Source: Candidatus Hydrogenedentota bacterium (GTDB taxonomy: Bacteria; Hydrogenedentota; Hydrogenedentia; Hydrogenedentales; JAGMZX01). Taken from it: 17,465 nucleotides of DNA. The position numbers and the translations under genes are program-made. Positions within the stretch are counted from its first letter, which is position 1. Each line of letters starts with the position of its first letter. Positions 15,984 to 17,465 of this stretch are shown here, one piece after another. The stretch is from assembly GCA_029556545.1 (NCBI GenBank), contig JAKQEQ010000092.1, forward strand, positions 1 to 17,465, given 5' to 3'. Under the pieces are notes generated by a model. The model worked only from the letters and a program-made list of their open reading frames with translations. It did not search any database and was not told where the DNA came from.

Positions 15984-16833
15984 CGGCGAACTCCCAGTCG
16001 GTGCGCGAGAACGCGTGGGGAAGGAAGGTCTCGGGTTCCACCTCGGCCAGGACGTTCCCAGGCAACAACCGGTTGGTGCTGGTAAAGAAATAGGCGGCGA
16101 TCACCTGCTTGCACACAATCTCGCGCCACGGATCGTGAGGCGATTCCTCGAAGACGATCTCGCCGGCGCCCATCTCGAACATGTGATACTCGAATTCGTT
16201 TCGTTGTCTTACCAGAAGGACGGGGCCGTCGAATCCACGGCTCAGGTCCGCGGCCGGCATGTACTTGAACAGAAAATTAGGGCCAACCTTAAGCGGCGGC
16301 TCGTCGAGCGTCACCGAGAGTTCCGCGCGGACGGTGACGAATCGTATCCCGTGCCGCTCGATCCAACCTTCGGCGATGTTCCCGTCGCGATGCAGGGCAA
16401 CGCGGGCGAGTTTCTTTGGGAATCCGTAGATGTCGCGGCCATTGTGCATGCGGGCTTCGTCGTTCAGCGGCATGGCCAGACAGTAGTTTCCGATCTCGCC
16501 CGCATACTGGCAGCGGATAAAGATCGCGCCCTCTTGATAGCCAGGCCCGAGGTTCGTCTCCGGGAAATCCGCGATGTAACACAAGGCCCAGGGTTCCGCC
16601 GCGGGTTCGAGCGGCGGCGGCAGGAGCCGCGCGATGACTTCCGGTTCCGTCTCGTACAAGATGCCCAGCATCCGCGCGCCTGGAAACACGCGCACGGCCA
16701 ACCCGAAATAACGATCCAACTCTTCCGGTGTCTTGACAAAACCCATGCCGTCTGCTCTCCTCAGGTTTGTGTCCCTTGTCTCCTCGATATAGTCCGCATC
16801 CATCGGACTCCCCGTCCGCCGTCCCCCGATCAT
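15976..16833 (-). CDS. Acetoacetate decarboxylase (ADC) family protein
   Basis: Encodes 285 residues from ATG 16833 (AGAAGG just upstream) or 275 from ATG 16803 (GGGGAG just upstream); similarity starts after both, near GFVKTPEELDRYF. The ADC signature is RDIYGFPKKLARV, with adjacent Lys140-Lys141 (long-start numbering). In acetoacetate decarboxylase such a Lys forms the Schiff base and its neighbour tunes its pKa. Other family features are the MPLNDEARMHNGRDIYG lead-in and the KYMPAADLS region. Family members include true decarboxylases and many homologues that act as aldolase-dehydratases or on other 2-oxo or beta-keto acids, so a decarboxylase label would be too specific. The 8-nt overlap with the acyl-CoA dehydrogenase gene argues for a shared pathway. 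Confidence 0.87.
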   Translation of the reverse strand: MIGGRRTGSPMDADYIEETRDTNLRRADGMGFVKTPEELDRYFGLAVRVFPGARMLGILYETEPEVIARLLPPPLEPAAEPWALCYIADFPETNLGPGYQEGAIFIRCQYAGEIGNYCLAMPLNDEARMHNGRDIYGFPKKLARVALHRDGNIAEGWIERHGIRFVTVRAELSVTLDEPPLKVGPNFLFKYMPAADLSRGFDGPVLLVRQRNEFEYHMFEMGAGEIVFEESPHDPWREIVCKQVIAAYFFTSTNRLLPGNVLAEVEPETFLPHAFSRTDWEFADG

Positions 16834-16871
16834 TCTACCTTCTCGCTTACCATCCTATCAGATGTTCTTGA

Positions 16872-17465
16872 TCAGTCCACGACGTTGATGATGACCGCGT
16901 GGGTGAGATGCTTGTCATCGAAGGGGATTCGAATCTCGATTCGATGGTTTTCCACCGGCGCCGCGCCGTCTTTGGCGTAGGGGTTGTGTCGTTTGGCGGG
17001 CCAATGAATCGAGGCCGACGCCGGCAGTTCAAAATGACAACCGGCATAGCGGATGCCGCCGCCGACCGCGTCGGGATCGAGTTCGAAGGGCGACTCGCCG
17101 ATGAACATCTCCTGGTCGGCGTCGGTCTTGAGCGGCTTGCCGATGTGAGGTAGCAGCGTGAGATGCGCGGCGACCGGCTGGCCGGAACCGACGGTGGCGT
17201 CGAGTTGCAATCCCAGGCGCCGATCGTCGAAGACCGCGACGCGCACGCGGCATTCCTCCGGGCCGTACCTGAGGTCGAGTCCCAATGCGGGTTCCGTGAC
17301 CAGTTTGGCGGCATCGGGCACGTGATGCAGCGCGCCTCTCGGGAGGAAATCAGGCGATGCATCGCCGGGGGTATGGCGCAGCAGGGTGGTGTCGCCCACC
17401 GTGAACGTGCTCCACGCGGGCTGGAGTTTCGTATTGCCGCCGCCGAGGATCAGGCCGGTGCGGTC
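16872..17465 (-). CDS. C-terminal fragment of an unrecognised protein
   Basis: Open from the right edge to TGA at 16872-16874: at least 197 residues, N-terminus outside the window. The frame continues through GLILGGGNTKLQPAWSTFTV before the GTG at 17399, so that GTG is internal, not the start. The sequence is rich in predicted beta strands (CRVRVAVFDDRRLGLQLDAT, CHFELPASASIHW, HRIEIRIPFDDKHLTHAVII) and has no transmembrane segment or catalytic motif I can name. The mixture of short strands and polar loops suggests a beta-sandwich or carbohydrate-related end domain. It is followed 38 bp later by the ADC-family gene on the same strand and may share its transcript. No function is proposed. Confidence 0.75.
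   Translation of the reverse strand, partial: DRTGLILGGGNTKLQPAWSTFTVGDTTLLRHTPGDASPDFLPRGALHHVPDAAKLVTEPALGLDLRYGPEECRVRVAVFDDRRLGLQLDATVGSGQPVAAHLTLLPHIGKPLKTDADQEMFIGESPFELDPDAVGGGIRYAGCHFELPASASIHWPAKRHNPYAKDGAAPVENHRIEIRIPFDDKHLTHAVIINVVD

Overview
The window is GC-rich, has no tRNA, rRNA or CRISPR, and encodes twelve intact or edge-truncated protein genes plus one broken gene. The mix suggests an uncultured or environmental bacterium from the Planctomycetota / Verrucomicrobiota / Hydrogenedentota neighbourhood. The signs are a twin-arginine-exported Gfo/Idh/MocA oxidoreductase, a very large secreted beta-helix glycosidase, a secreted protein with Listeria-Bacteroides repeats, a glycyl radical enzyme, and GAAGGGT-type heptamer arrays. 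This placement is an inference from gene style; no phylogenetic marker is present.

Left block (1-6280), carbohydrate-related. A secreted repeat protein on the minus strand runs off the left edge. Upstream of it, also on the minus strand, is a LacI-family regulator. It has a textbook sigma70 promoter (TTGACA, 17 bp, TATAAC) and two copies of a GTACTAC/GTAGTAC palindrome, one over the -10 and one 5' of the ribosome binding site, so autoregulation is very likely. Divergent from it lies a 1054-residue exported protein that joins a GH141-like right-handed beta-helix to a C-terminal GH29-like (alpha-L-fucosidase-type) domain.

Middle block (6351-13999). A Tat-exported Gfo/Idh/MocA oxidoreductase (minus) is divergent from a plus-strand cluster. 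The cluster holds a glycyl radical enzyme of the PFL2/dehydratase type, its radical-SAM activase 14 bp downstream, a heptamer repeat array with a duplicated 30-bp flank, a fused epimerase-SDR protein starting at TTG, and a TVP38/VTT membrane protein. One speculative link between the blocks is that fucose released outside is fermented to 1,2-propanediol, which a B12-independent glycyl radical dehydratase could use. No shell or alcohol/aldehyde dehydrogenase genes are visible to back this.

Right block (14019-17465), all minus strand. A UPF0175 antitoxin gene is intact, but its overlapping DUF3368/PIN toxin gene is broken: an N-terminal and a C-terminal remnant flank a palindromic repeat element. 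Upstream is a coupled pair, an acetoacetate-decarboxylase-family protein and an acyl-CoA dehydrogenase overlapping by 8 nt. The dehydrogenase has Asp where the family has its catalytic Glu. A C-terminal fragment of an unrecognised protein enters from the right edge.
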